Program-made: the position numbers and the translations under genes
Notes under the pieces: model-generated
The model's database searches: none
What the model was told of the DNA's origin: nothing
Seen by the model: only the letters and a program-made list of their open reading frames with translations
In this document: positions 33,573-44,749 of the stretch, in pieces
Numbering within the stretch: position 1 is the stretch's first letter
How the letters are laid out: every line of letters begins with the position of its first letter
From: Trametes villosa
Taxonomy: Eukaryota; Basidiomycota; Agaricomycetes; Polyporales; Polyporaceae
Reading direction: 5' to 3'
Length of the DNA stretch: 64,000 bases
NCBI GenBank assembly: GCA_002964805.2
Contig: PUDQ02000001.1
Coordinates: forward strand, 1,450,001-1,514,000

Positions 33573-34862
33573 ATGGCGCAGCTCACGATACTCCAGCCCA
33601 TCCACCCGGATATCGCAGACAGGCTCCTCGACGAGTATGCGGCGTTCCACAACGCGCACCTCGCCCACACCGTGCCCATACACGAGCTGCCCTGGGACCC
33701 CGCTATCCGGAACACCCCGGCTGTGCTCGGAGGTTCTGAGCCCTTGAAGGTCGGCGCTGTCAAAGATTACCCGCTCAGCAAGTGCGCCGTGCGCGTCTTC
33801 ACGCCAGAAGGCGAGCCACCGGCGGACGGCTGGCCCGTCTTCATCTTCTTCCACGGCGGTAGGTGTCTTGCACCGTGTGACCCAAACGCCCCGATAACCA
33901 TAGCTTGGCTGCGATAGGCGGATGGACCCTCGGCACCATTAACGCAGAGAACGCGTTCTCCACTAATATGTGCAAACGTGAGCTGCATCGGTCGGAACCA
34001 TACGCGCCTACGGTTTCATCGACCTGTATAACGTTCAGGGGCACGATGCGTGGTGGTTTCGGTAGATTATCGCCTTGGCCCCGAGGAACCCTATCCTGCC
34101 GCCGTAGAGGATGCGGTTGAGGCCCTGCAGTGGGTATACACCAAGGGCAAGGCGGAAATCGGCATCAACCCTGCGCGTATCGCAGTCGGCGGGTCATCTA
34201 GGTCGGTCGGACTGACAACGTGAATGCAGACCTTGCTCACCTACTACCAGCGGCGGCAACCTTGCCGCTATCGTGGCGCACAAGGCAGCGCTGGCCGAAC
34301 CGCCGATTCCGTTGGTGTTCCAGCTTCTGGTTGTTCCCGTAGTGGACAACACGGCTTCCACTACCGACACACGCTACCCCTCATGGCAGGAGAACGCGAA
34401 CACGGTCTCGCTCGTCCCTGCGAAGATGCTGTGGTTCCGCGACAACTACTCCCCAAACAAGGACGACTGGACCAAGTGGGACAACTCGCCTATCTTCGCG
34501 CCGGAGGAGGCGTTCAAGAAGTCGCCGCCAGCCTGGATCGCGGTCGCCGAGCTTGACATCCTGAGAGACGAAGGGATTGCTTACGGCGAAAAGCTGAAGA
34601 AGGCCGGCGTTCCTGTGGACACGAAGGTATACAAAGGTGCCCCTCACCCGATTATGGCTATGGACGGTAAGTGCAGGTCGCGTCGGCTCCGGGGACCACT
34701 GACTCAACGATATCGGTCTTGCCTAATACTCAACAGGGTAAGTCTACCACATTCAGCTATATGATTACCAGTAACGGACGTGTTTGCAGTGCTCTTGAAG
34801 TCGGGAAGGAATTGGTTTCTGATGCTGCTGCCGCCTTGGCCAAAGCATTCGGCACGACATAG
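33573..34862 (+). CDS. alpha/beta hydrolase fold-3 esterase (HSL type)
   Basis: Hormone-sensitive-lipase-type esterase. [20 protein letters not shown] starts the cap region. After the first intron the oxyanion motif becomes [11 protein letters not shown]. The Ser nucleophile lies in [19 protein letters not shown], assembled across an intron inside the motif. [12 protein letters not shown] carries the Asp and [12 protein letters not shown] the His. The last coding stretch ([20 protein letters not shown]) is in a different frame from the simplest splice of the GTAAGT donor at 34667 to the acceptor at 34789. Either a 1-nt exon at 34737 or a weaker donor (CAG/GTCGCG) restores frame. Substrate: probably short-chain esters; no signal peptide, so intracellular. 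Confidence 0.9.
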
Positions 34863-35469
34863 CGGAACTCGGAGGGCGCAATCTGCAAATGTAAACGTAA
34901 CAAGAATGGACTGTTAGTGTATCCCAATGTAACGTTTGAGAGGTCCACCGGTTGACTGTATGTCAAGGGGGAGAAATCGTGGCATGGCGCGGGGACGCAG
35001 AGGAACGAAATGAGCCGCGCAGCGGTCGCAAATCATATTCCTGCTCAAACACTCAGGTGTCATATCGCGGGTTGTTTTAGCTGAGGATGTCACCTGTTTC
35101 CCTGTAATGTTTGATGACTTGTGCACAAGACAGGAGCGGCAACGTAATGCTCAAGCGGTCGCGACCTGCGCATTCGGACGTTAGAATGACACGCGTCGTA
35201 CTCACAAGGGCCTTCGATGATGTGCAAGATGGGAGGGGCATATCTATTGCAAAGAAACGTATTGAGAGACGAATAGAGTATAACGCTCGAAACGTCAGTA
35301 GTAAACCTGCCTATACTGTTCATATGCAACCACCTGGAGGAAAGACCATATGCGTATCTGCGTAACATAGCGTAGCTTTGAGAACCAACACCGCAAGAAG
35401 TTTCAACAATAGAAAATACAACGTCTTTTTGCCTGGAGGCGAGTGGCCGGAAGGGAAGCCCCGCGACGT
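34863..35469. other. convergent intergenic region
   Basis: AT-richer 3' flanks of the esterase and splicing-factor genes. No gene was seen. Confidence 0.55.
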
Positions 35470-37833
35470 TCACCGGTGGGCCTGCATAATTGCATCGGAG
35501 ATGAACGCGGCGGAGATTTGACGCCCTCCGAACCACCGGCTGTTCAAGCCTTCGATGGCTTGACGAGCAGAGTCGACGGATTCGAACTGCACATATATCT
35601 CGCCCTGTTTGTAGGTGAGAATATGTCATTGCCGACCTGTAGCTCCACGTACCTGGGTTTCCTTCTCGACCTTGATCGCAAGCACGGGCCCGTACTTGGT
35701 CTCGCACTCACTCTTAACATCATCAGCAAGATCTTTGTCCCAGTCACGCTCAGTTTCCCTGAACGATGTCTGAGCACGCAGGACGAGTGTGACCGGATGT
35801 GTAACTTACTCTTCGGGATTGAACATGTTCTTGAGCAAGACGGACCGCGACTGCATAGTCTGGGGAATGTTAGGCCGAGCACTTGTGGTGTACGTTAGCG
35901 TAGCCCTGTCTTCGGTTGACATTAGATGAAGGTACATACACAGGCTCGGACCTGACGGGGGCAGAATCAATCCTGGCAAGTTTCTGCATCAGCGCTTGAC
36001 GTGAAGCTGCATTCAGGTTACCGCCTGGGGATTGTTGGACATGAGTAAATGTATGCCGCGTTCAATGAGAATGACTGACCGCCTGCTTCGTCAAGGGTAT
36101 CTTGCTGAGTGTAACGAGTAGAGCCCTTCTCATGAACGGTGTTGACCCGGAGCTGACAGGTAGGGTTAGTCGATATTCTCCGCAATCAAGGCATTCTTAC
36201 AGTTCGTCCCGCCAGCTCGAAACCTTCCATCTGCTCAAGAGCCATCTTAGCATCCTCCGCACGCTTGTACCTGAAGAAAATCGATTTCAACAATTATGGT
36301 AGCATAACTGGGTGGGGACACTCACTGGACGAACGCGTAACCCTTGCTGCGCCCGGTCATGGGGTCCCGATGAAGATCGACAAACTCAAGTTCGCCGAAG
36401 GGCTCGAAGACTTGCTTGATGTCTGACTCCGTGAGATTGAAGTGGAGAGAACCAACGTAGAGCCTATACACATCATATCAGTACGTGCACGGACGTGCCC
36501 GTAGTTTGAGACTTACTGCATTCCGCCGTGTGGGGCGCTCACGCCGGGGGGCAGGTTGAGGTTTCTGTGGGCTTGTCAGAATCTGTTAATCACGATACAA
36601 GGCGAACAACTCACCCGTCCCCGGGGTGAAGTCTGTTCCTCTCCGCCTCAGTGTGTTGGATCTGAATGGGCAGACCCATGACAACGGTCCCGCTCAGATT
36701 GATGGCCCTGTCAACCAGCTCGACAGTGCGGAATTCAACATAGCCAATACTAGAAACACGTCGTCAGTGGGCATCTTACACATACAGCGGGAAACTGACC
36801 CCTTCGAACGTCGTGAGATCCTGTCCGTGACAATGCGGGAATCCATGACGGAGCCCTCGCCGAGTTTGTCCTCAAAGAAGTAGCCCAAATCGCGGGCAGT
36901 GAGTCGCGCCGCCAATTGAGACACAAAGACAGACCGGGCCTCTGAGTCGTCCGGACTGGGCTCGTCGTTCATTGGATCATCTGCAGGAAGCTCGTACGAA
37001 GGCGAAGGGCGCCTATATGCATAGTTAGCCTCGGCGAACGCGCCTAACACAGATGTACTCACTTTTTCTGCGGGGGAGGCGGAGGCGGCGGGGACAACGG
37101 GCGACTGCGCTCTCTATCCCGACGATAGCGGGGAGGCCCGTCAGCATCATCCCGAGGGTCGCGCGAACGCCTCGGTCTGTCGTCGTATCGACGGTCAGGC
37201 TCACGAGAACGGGTTCTGTGGCGTCGCGGGCTATCAGCGAGAGGCGGCGGGGGTGCAGGTAGGCCGGCGGAAGCTGGTGGGGCGGGAAGAGAGGACTCTT
37301 CGGCACCTACTTCAGACCGCTTTCTCTTGACCCGGTCGTCGCCGTCGCGGACGTCTTCTGCTTCGTCTGCGCGTTTCCTGCGGCGGTCGCGGTAGTCCCT
37401 GTCGTCACGGTCGCGCTCACGGTCCCTCTCGCGGTCCCGATGACTATGCCGGCTCTCAGCCCGATCTCTGTCGCTGCGTCGACTCTCACCCTCGCGCTCC
37501 CGGCGTCGGTCCCTCTCCCTGTCACGGTCGTAGTCTCTGTCTCTGTGGGACCGTTCACGAGGGGACCTCTCTCGTCTGTCGCGACTGCTCCTGCGCTTTT
37601 CGTCATGTTCGTCGCGGTCCCGGTGGCGCCTCTCCCTCTCGCGTTCCCGGGAGCGCGAGCGGTGGGACCGCCTGGTGCGGTGCGTCTCGGTGGATTGGTT
37701 GCGGGACCTGCGAGACCAGAATCCAGTGCGACTCCCCAAGAGACGAGGAAAATGCTCACGACTTCGAACGCCTATCCGGCGATTTTTCCCTGTCCACCTC
37801 CATCTTCTCCACTTTCCCGTTCGGTGAAGACAT
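35470..37833 (-). CDS. RBM39/Rsd1-like splicing factor
   Basis: CC1-like/RBM39-type SR-related splicing factor. The start at 37833 (MSSPNGKVEKMEVDREKSPD) splices over a 53-nt intron into an RS-like arginine/serine/aspartate domain (about 37060-37690) of RDRE, RRSR and SRDR words. RRM1 has SVFVSQLAARLTARDLGYFF; RRM2 has QLYVGSLHFNLTESDIKQVF and GRSKGYAFVQYKRAEDAKMA. A linker with ARIDSAPVRSEP follows. The C-terminal UHM-like RRM3 starts at VLLKNMFNPEE and ends with GEIYVQFESVDSARQAIEGL and FGGRQISAAFISDAIMQAHR, stop at 35470. Many small exons, several below 80 nt, are needed. The protein is nuclear and would help recruit U2AF/SF3B to 3' splice sites. The RS region gives misleading long frames on the opposite strand. 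Confidence 0.9.
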
Positions 37834-38166
37834 TGTGAATGCGGGCGAGCGGTGGGTATTTGGTGATGAAGTCAATGCTGGGATAGCGGCCGAGGTGGGT
37901 GTTCTGTCGAAGCTCGAAACGCAGCGCCCGTCGGCAGGCTCCCGTCCAATCCCTGCGCGTCACATCTTACGTGTCACACAGTCACCGTGGTTTAGGGTCT
38001 TCGGGGGTCGCATCGCTTCCAGCAACCCTCCAGCAGCTCCAGCCTCCAGCCTGAGCTTGATGAGCAGATGAATACTTGCCGCAACATGCCAGAGCGTGCA
38101 CGAAGAAAATACAATTACAGGGGTATTCGAAGCCTGCTACGCGTACAGTCTATGTCGCAACAGTAT
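37834..38166. other. intergenic
   Basis: Promoter region of the splicing-factor gene and 3' flank of the KARI-like gene. Nothing further was seen. Confidence 0.55.
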
Positions 38167-39632
38167 CTATAGAAGTCCCGCGAGACGCGCCCGAACCCTC
38201 TTCTCGGCCTGACCGAGCTCAGACGCCTCGGACTTTTGGTACAGGACGTTCAGAGGGTTGGCGTCACCCTCCTTCTCCAAGTCATCCTCGATCTTGCTGA
38301 ACTCTTGGCAGAACTTGCCGTTCAAGACCTGGATAGAGGCTACGTCAGCGAGGTCATCATTGACGCGATGTTCGGCTACTACTGACCTGGTTGTAGAGGA
38401 TGTTCTTGAAGTGCTCTCTGGCGGCAGCACCATCCAGAGCCAGAGCACCGCTCAGTTGGCCATACTGCGAGACGGTGGAGTGGTGCTTGAGCTGTGATAC
38501 CCTCGTCAGTTGACGCAAATATGCCGATCAATGTTATACGAACCTGCTGGATGAAGCCGTCTTCTGCGGCACGCTCGAAGATCTCAGCAGGCTCCTTAGA
38601 CATCCACCTACAACAAAGTTATGTTATACGCCACGCTACCGAGATTTGGGGAGTTCTACACACATTTCATAGCACAGAGCTTCGTCTGAGCATCCGGCTT
38701 CCTTCAAGACGCTGAAGGCCTCCCTAGAACACGAGGGTCAGACTCCATGTACAACCAATCGAGACGAGGAAGACATACCTGAAGAGCATGATGATGTTCG
38801 GCCACAGCGCCTGCTCGGCGAAGAGGTCCATAGCAGTCTCCTCGCGAGCCGAAGATGCGATAGCACCAGCCTTCGTCGCGCCAATCCCGCGAGACAAGGC
38901 AAGAGCGCTCTCGAGCGCCTTGCCTGTGCCGTCTTGCTCGACAGAGACGAAGCAAGGGAAGCCCTTGCCCTTCTCGTAGAGGCTGCGCACTGACGACCCA
39001 ATCATTCTGCACGACTGCGTGAGCACCAAAGCGTTGATATCCTCCTGATTGGCATACCGAGGCGCGACCATGACGACATCCTGAGAAGGCTTGAACTGCA
39101 GCAGCTTGTAGAACACATTGTAGCCACTCGCAACGACAATGACAGCGTTGTCCTTCAGGTTGGGTGCGAACTCGTTGTTGAATACTCGCGGCTGAACCTG
39201 GTCGGGGATGAGCAGGAATACGACTGCCAATCAATTGCATGAGCACGCGCTTCCGAAGATTGTCTACAGCTCAAACGTACCGTCCGCCACTTTCGCTGCC
39301 TTCGCAAAGTCATGCTCGACGGTGAAGCCACGCGACTTGGCGTCTTCAGCGTAGTGGTCGGGTCGGTTCGCGACGATGATCTTCTCATTCGGGATACCGG
39401 TGTCACGCAGGTTCTGTGCCTGTGCAGCACCCTGGTTTCCGAACCTGCGCGAAACGCGTGAGTATCTCGAGCTCGACCCGGTATGCGAAAACCAATCACG
39501 TACCCGAGGAAGACGATCGTCTTGTCCTTGAGGACGTCGAGGTTCGCGTCAGCGTCGTAGTAGCTAGGATACCCCTGTCAGCCCAAGCACACACGTCGCG
39601 CAGTGGAAACCTTACATCTTAGCAGAAGGCAT
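38167..39632 (-). CDS. short, divergent ketol-acid reductoisomerase-like protein
   Basis: KARI-fold protein of about 341 residues. MPSAKIYYDADANLDVLKDK, then VFLGFGNQGAAQAQNLRDTG, form a Rossmann start that resembles the short prokaryotic (class I) KARI rather than fungal Ilv5, and no mitochondrial presequence precedes it. The usual PKGPG-type loop before VR reads APRMIGSSVRSLYEKG, so the conserved lysine is arginine. The metal-binding DLxxEQ motif is kept (AMDLFAEQALW). In the knotted C-terminal domain the first of the usual glutamates is kept (CYEMWMSKE) but the second aligns with serine; STVSQYG keeps the serine near SxTAEYG. It looks like an NAD(P)-dependent reductase of changed specificity rather than a branched-chain amino-acid enzyme. 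It is divergent from the SDR gene (366 bp). Confidence 0.83.
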
Positions 39633-39695
39633 CGCGTCGAGAATATCGCAAGTTGAAGTAATGATGGTGCCGTCCCCCGCCCCGCACACGCCGCC

Positions 39696-39703
39696 TTATA
39701 TAT
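39696..39703 (-). promoter_or_regulatory. TATA box of the KARI-like gene
   Basis: On the minus strand this reads ATATATAA within GC-rich DNA, about 65 nt upstream of the ATG at 39632, a good spacing for a fungal TATA element. Confidence 0.6.
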
Positions 39704-39998
39704 CCGCCCCGTCGCGCTTCTACATTCTGGCCCGGCCGACAGCGCTCCCATCCGACTTCCCGTCGCCCCGCATTCGCGCACGAAGCTGGCCGTATGACTA
39801 GAGGGTATCAGCGCGCCCGCGCGTCGGAGCACCATCCCCTGTCCCTGTGACACCGACCCGGCGGCAGCGGCGGACCGCGCCTGTCCTGCTGCACCCCTCT
39901 CCAGGCTTGATCAACGATAGTGCGAACGGGGGTACAAAAGGGGTGCGCACGCTCCCAGGACGCGCGACCCACCTCGCCCTCGCGGATCCGACGGAAAG

Positions 39999-41051
39999 AT
40001 GTCGCTGTTGTCTGGCAAGGTCGTCGTCATCACGGGCGCTTCGCGCGGGATTGGGCGCGGGTGCGCACTTGAGTGCGCGAAGCACGGTGCGACTGGGCTC
40101 GTCTTGCACTACTTTGGGGATGAGGCGACCGAAAAGGAGGCTCAGGCCTTGAAGGAGGAGATTGAGAAAACATATCCGCACGCGAAGGCGGTGACCGTTC
40201 CCGGAGACATCGCGCTACGCGAAACTTCGCTGAAGGTAGGTCGGGCGCTTTACGCTTCGTACTCCGGCTCAGCGAGATGCGCGAGCAGGTCGTCGAGGAG
40301 GGTGTCAAGGCGTTCAAGCGCATAGGTGAGGTGTACAGAGCGCACTCTGGGCTTTCAGAATTGACTCTTGGACATCGACAGACGTGCTCGTCAGCAATGC
40401 GGGAATCTGCCCGTTTTCTGAGTTCTTGACCATGCCTCCCGAGACCTGGGAGCGCACTCGTCAAGTCAATCTGGACGGTTCATTCTACATCACCCAAGGT
40501 CAGCCTAAGTCTACATCCCAGCTACCAAACTCACTATGACCTCCTGCGGACAGCTGTCGCGAACCAGATGAAAGACCAAGTCCCACAGGGCGGCTCGATC
40601 ATCGGCATCTCCTCGATATCTGCGCTGGTCGGCGGCGAATACCAATGGTAAGCTCTCGCATTGAGCAGTTATGTGAATGCGCTCAGGCTTCCGACGTAGC
40701 CACTATACCCCCACGAAAGCCGGTATCCTCTCGCTCATGCAGAGCTGCGCAGTCGCCCTCGGGAAGTACAACATTCGCGCGAACGCCGTCCTCCCTGGAA
40801 CGATCGAGACCGACATCAACAAGGAGGACCTCGCCGATGCCGCGAAGCGGGAGGGCATGGTCAAGCGGACGGCGTTAGGGCGGCTCGGAGGTATGTCCCT
40901 TGACTTGCGTGCTGTTCTACGGCCGGTCTGACCCCAGGCAGCCCCAGATGACATTGCGGGGCCGGTGGTTTTCCTGGCGAGCGACCTAGCAAAATACGTG
41001 ACGGGCGCGCAGGTGCTCGCAGACGGCGGTTTATTCGTCAACCTGCAGTAG
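39999..41051 (+). CDS. short-chain dehydrogenase, L-rhamnose-1-dehydrogenase-like
   Basis: Classical SDR. The start at 39999 gives MSLLSGKVVVITGASRGIGR, with the TGxxxGIG cofactor motif. LHYFGDEATEKEAQALKEE follows, then DVLVSNAGICPFSEFLTMPP (NAG motif), GGSIIGISSISALVGGEYQ (catalytic Ser) and HYTPTKAGILSLMQSCAVAL (YxxxK). The C-terminus has NAVLPGTIETDINKEDLADA and YVTGAQVLADGGLFVNLQ. The pattern, including ICPFSEF and the ending GGLFVNLQ, closely resembles fungal proteins annotated as L-rhamnose-1-dehydrogenase, which oxidise L-rhamnose to the lactone in the non-phosphorylating pathway. That assignment is from memory of the family, not a search. At least five short introns. It shares its upstream region with the KARI-like gene and is tail-to-tail with the cupin gene. 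Confidence 0.88.
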
Positions 41052-41160
41052 TTATGTGGTTATGTGTCGATGCGATAGATACCCTGCGGTTATGCCAATC
41101 TTGAGTTTCACGCAACGTCAGGGTAGAAAACGAGTGCTGTGCCTACTGGTACCCCCGAGA

Positions 41161-41909
41161 TCATATCGCTGCCTCCAAGACCTTACCGTTTACCACGGCC
41201 GGCTTCGCGTCGATGACGACGGTGATCCAACGCGTCCACTCTGGTCCTGGATTTCTCCACGCATGGATTGTCCCACGTTGTACGACTGTGTCTCCAGGCG
41301 TGTCGAGAAGTGTTTCAGAGCCGTCCTCCATTACTAGGATGATCTTCCCGCTAACTGTGATGGGTCAGGTGAGGACCCAACATCAGGGGATGGATGAACA
41401 CCGTACTGAGGATGTTGTGGTCCAGTGACGGGGTCCGATGCTACGTGGACAGACTGTCAGCAAGCGCTCGCCGACGATATGTTCGTCAAGCACACCATTG
41501 CGGCAGTCGCCCCAGGAGCAAGCTCAGTGTACTGGACGTTGACACCAGACTTCATGACCAGACCAAGGTCTCCGTCTGGCTTCCTCGCTGCTCCGTCAGT
41601 CCTGTTTTCACCGATACTTAGGTCAAGTCGATCAAGTCAGTAAGGAATCACCCGTACTCGTCGTTATTGTCGTCCACCGGCAACGAGCTAGTCGCCCAGA
41701 CACGACCAACCCTTGCTCCCGGGAAAATGTCGCCCACCTACGATGACAGCGCCAGTCATCGTCAGCCACCCTCAAACGGACACTGGTTCACGCACCTCCG
41801 CCGAAGGCATGACGTCGTCGCTCTTCACAACCGCGACGCCATCGCCTCTATGACCGGTAACCACGCGCCGTAGGCCGGAACGAGGGCCCGCAGGGATGTC
41901 AGAAGCCAT
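41161..41909 (-). CDS. small cupin-domain protein
   Basis: Single-cupin protein of about 177 residues. The start at 41909 gives MASDIPAGPRSGLRRVVTGH, then GDGVAVVKSDDVMPSAEVGD, IFPGARVGRVWATSSLPVDD, VNVQYTELAPGATAAM, HRTPSLDHNILISGKIILVM and GDTVVQRGTIHAWRNPGPEW, ending VVIDAKPAVVNGKVLEAAI. Cupin motif 1 keeps its first His (after AAM) but the HxH/Glu set is incomplete; motif 2 keeps its His in TIHAWRN. Metal binding may therefore be weak or altered. Four introns remove cleanly, two with acceptors inside otherwise stop-containing stretches. The family covers isomerases, dioxygenases and sugar binders, so the reaction cannot be given. It is tail-to-tail with the SDR gene, 109 bp apart. Confidence 0.83.
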
Positions 41910-42401
41910 GCGTAGGTCTTTGCCGGGGTTCGTTCGCGGGCTGGAAGTTGATGCACCGACGTGCGGTATGTTCTTCGCAGGCTTTATCAATCGCTGTGGG
42001 CTCAGGAAGCGGGTCAGATGGCCTGTCGCGGGCCGGCCACGGGTTCTCCCCATCGGATTCGCGTATACCGTTGAGAGCTGGTGGTGCCGGGGACGCATCC
42101 TGACCCCAGCGACTTACATGTGTTACTTGCAGCTGTATGATAATGACGCACACTGGGGCTGAATGAGCGGTGGTGAACCCGGTATGGTTTCAACTGCCTG
42201 CATCTGTGAATAGCTGCTAATCGTCAAGAAAGCAGTCATCCCGCGAGCGAGCGATGGGAATGCTTCGGATAGCACATCTTGCCAGACGCCGGCTCACCCT
42301 GGACTGGAGGTGCCGCAGAGCGGCAAGGTCAGAGCTGCAATAGTACAAGTATATATCCGTGGGAGGCAAGAAGAGAAGATCGAGACGCGCGAGCCCTAGA
42401 A
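41910..42401. other. short intergenic region
   Basis: Between the 5' end of the cupin gene and the 3' end of PEX16, both minus. No gene was seen. Confidence 0.55.
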
Positions 42402-43772
42402 CTACGGAGCAGTATCTGCCAGGAAGAAAGGTCAGCGGCGTTCTCAAGCGATCCGCGCACTAGAATGAAGGCACATACAATAATAATACTCGTCGATCAG
42501 CGGTATCCAGTCCTTCACTAGGGCACCAAACACGCCGATCAGCGGGGTGCGCGCAGTCTTGTCCGCGAAGCCTTCCAACTTCGGTCTGTGGCAAACAGGT
42601 CAGTGACTATGGCCACGGCAGATGAGACGAATACATACTTGGTCCAGTTCTCCCAGAGCGATCCTCTCAGGAGGTACCATACGATATCGCGGTCGCGGCG
42701 TGCGTACTCCGAGCGTTCCAGAGCAGCGGACTGGCTGGGGACGCGGCGGAGATTGAGCGCGAGAAGTTCCATAGCCAACGCCGTCATGAGCGGTTTGGTG
42801 TCTTTCCGGCCGGAAGATAGCATGATAGCTATACCCAACGTCAGCGATAGGACGAAGCATGGCATCTCCGTACTGCACGTACCGTACACCAAAGGCCGCA
42901 CATGGTAAATGATCTCCGACAGCCACTCCTTAGGGCTCGCAAGCGGCTTGACGAGAGATGTGGGAGCTTTCACGGAAGCAGTCGTCAAAGCCTTGGGGAG
43001 CAGGAACTCCTCTACGGGAATAGGAGATTGTGTAGGCGGAGGAGGCGTCAAGAGCGGATGCACAGGAAGCGGGACGTGGTTGTTCCTGAGGTGTTCCGGC
43101 GTAGATGGGATGGAGGACGGCGGCGAGGAGGGCGCCAACGTGGGTGAAGACGTGTCCGATCCGGAGGGGACGTTCTCGGGATCGAATTCGCGCTCAGGAA
43201 TAGGAGGCGACAGCAATGGGCGTCGTGTGATACGAAGCAAAACCAAACGCAGTAGCGCTCTATTAAATGGTCAGGTCATGCCATACTCTCGTAGACCACA
43301 GAACGCACTTGATTGCCTCGAGAACGACGATGCCCCTCCACCGAGTCTTGTGTGAGACTTTCCGCCGCAAGCCCATCTCGACGAATAGCTCCGTGAAGCG
43401 AAGGAGTTCGAGTACACGCGCAGCCCATTTGTACCTGGAGTCCTTGTCGCACCACGCTCTGGTGTATCGCGTGTGGGGCGCGGTGGGGAGCAAAGGCTTG
43501 TACTTCGGATCCGTCCGGGCAACTCGGGCGAGAAGCGTATCGTGGTACAAGCTCATGACATTGAGGATGGCGGAAACTATGTACAGCTAAGATCAACGCG
43601 AGGTTATGTTAGGCACAGCAGTAGATTACTGACGAGCTTCCGACGCGAGTTCAGCATCCTTGAACCTTCCCGGGAGAATCCACGTAATGGACCTGAGAGA
43701 GGACTCGAGACTGGAGATGGTCGAGACATGGGAGACAAGAAACGATTCGTAGTGAGCCAAAGCAGACGACAT
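42402..43772 (-). CDS. PEX16: peroxin-16 (PEX16)
   Basis: Peroxisome-membrane biogenesis factor Pex16, which helps insert peroxisomal membrane proteins and supports early peroxisome formation. The start at 43772 gives MSSALAHYESFLVSHVSTIS, then SSLRSITWILPGRFKDAELA and YIVSAILNVMSLYHDTLLAR, the N-terminal signature of the family. RVLELLRFTELFVEM and TRWRGIVVLEAIKALLRLVL follow. A long Ser/Pro-rich insertion (about 43050-43200) precedes SEIIYHVRPLVYG. The C-terminal part has LMTALAMELLALNLRRV, SEYARRDRDIVWYLLRGSLW and LIDEYYYYTAP, stop at 42402. Four or more introns. Predicted integral or tightly bound to the peroxisomal membrane; length and motifs look complete. Confidence 0.92.
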
Positions 43773-44749
43773 TGAAAGTAAAGACAGAAGAGAGAGACGG
43801 CCAGAAGCAGGTGCGAGTCGGGAGCCGACCCGCGAGGGTCAAGAGGATGGAGGCGATGGCGAACGGAGAGAGAGCTGGAGAGACGCGAGCGCGGGGTAAG
43901 CGACTGCACCTCCCCCTGGGAATTCCGGCCTTCCCACCTTGCCGGAGGCTATTCCCATATATGGCCATTCTCCGCAACCACCTGAAAGTCGGAACATGCA
44001 CTCGACTTGCGCGGCACGCTCGTGCTGCCTGAACGCTGCGTTCAGGCGTGGACGGCATTTGCGGGAGACCTATCTCCGAATGAAGATGTTGCCGGGACCG
44101 CGTTGTGTGCCACGAGGTGGTTGTTGCTGCCCGGCGGTGCAAGCTAAATACGAGGGAGGGTCGTGTACAAACACGCGGCATCTATCCAGCCTCAACGCTT
44201 GTTTGCGCCCTGCCATGTCCACCACCTGGCCGCCTTCTCCGAGAGCCCAGGGCCGCTGTCCGCGAGCCTGTACAAGCGGAACAGTCGCCGGGGCGAGAGG
44301 GCGAGATAGACATCGATGAGTGAATAGAGAAGTCGATCCGCGCGCTCGGGGGAAGTGCGAGTGGGTACGCGGAAAGGCAGCCTCAAAGGGCCCTCCTCGT
44401 CACAGCCTGGGCAAAGTCGACAGCGTTCCCATCGAGCCTGCGCTGTCTCGAGCCGGACCTGCCTTCATCGTCGACCTCGCCCGAGCCAGTCGACGCGCGC
44501 GATGACGAGAGGAGGCGTGCGGGGAGGCCACGGGGCAGGGAGAGGCGCGGTTGATAGGCTGATCACCGCACGGCGCAAGGGAATCTGTCGCGGTCCACGA
44601 TCAGAGTCGTGCCTCGCTTATATTTTCGCAGGCACCTCTCGGACTCCCTCCTCGCTCCAGCCTTTTGTCCTCCCCCGCCTCCTCACCCTCTCCCCACCGT
44701 GCCATCGCTTCACGTCGCCGTCTAGTGCGGCGAGCCACTCGCGCCAGCC
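43773..44749. other. divergent intergenic region
   Basis: 977 bp between PEX16 (minus) and the coiled-coil gene (plus). AT-rich TATA-like words occur near 43955-43963 (towards PEX16) and 44618-44625 (towards the plus gene). No gene was seen. Confidence 0.5.
44618..44625 (+). promoter_or_regulatory. TATA-like element
   Basis: TTATATTT stands out in GC-rich sequence about 130 nt upstream of the ATG at 44750. It could be the core promoter of the coiled-coil gene. Confidence 0.4.

Noticed and set aside
37440..37838. 132-residue plus-strand frame over the RS domain
   Set aside because: Repetitive RDRE/SRDR coding sequence leaves the opposite strand open; no independent evidence of a gene.
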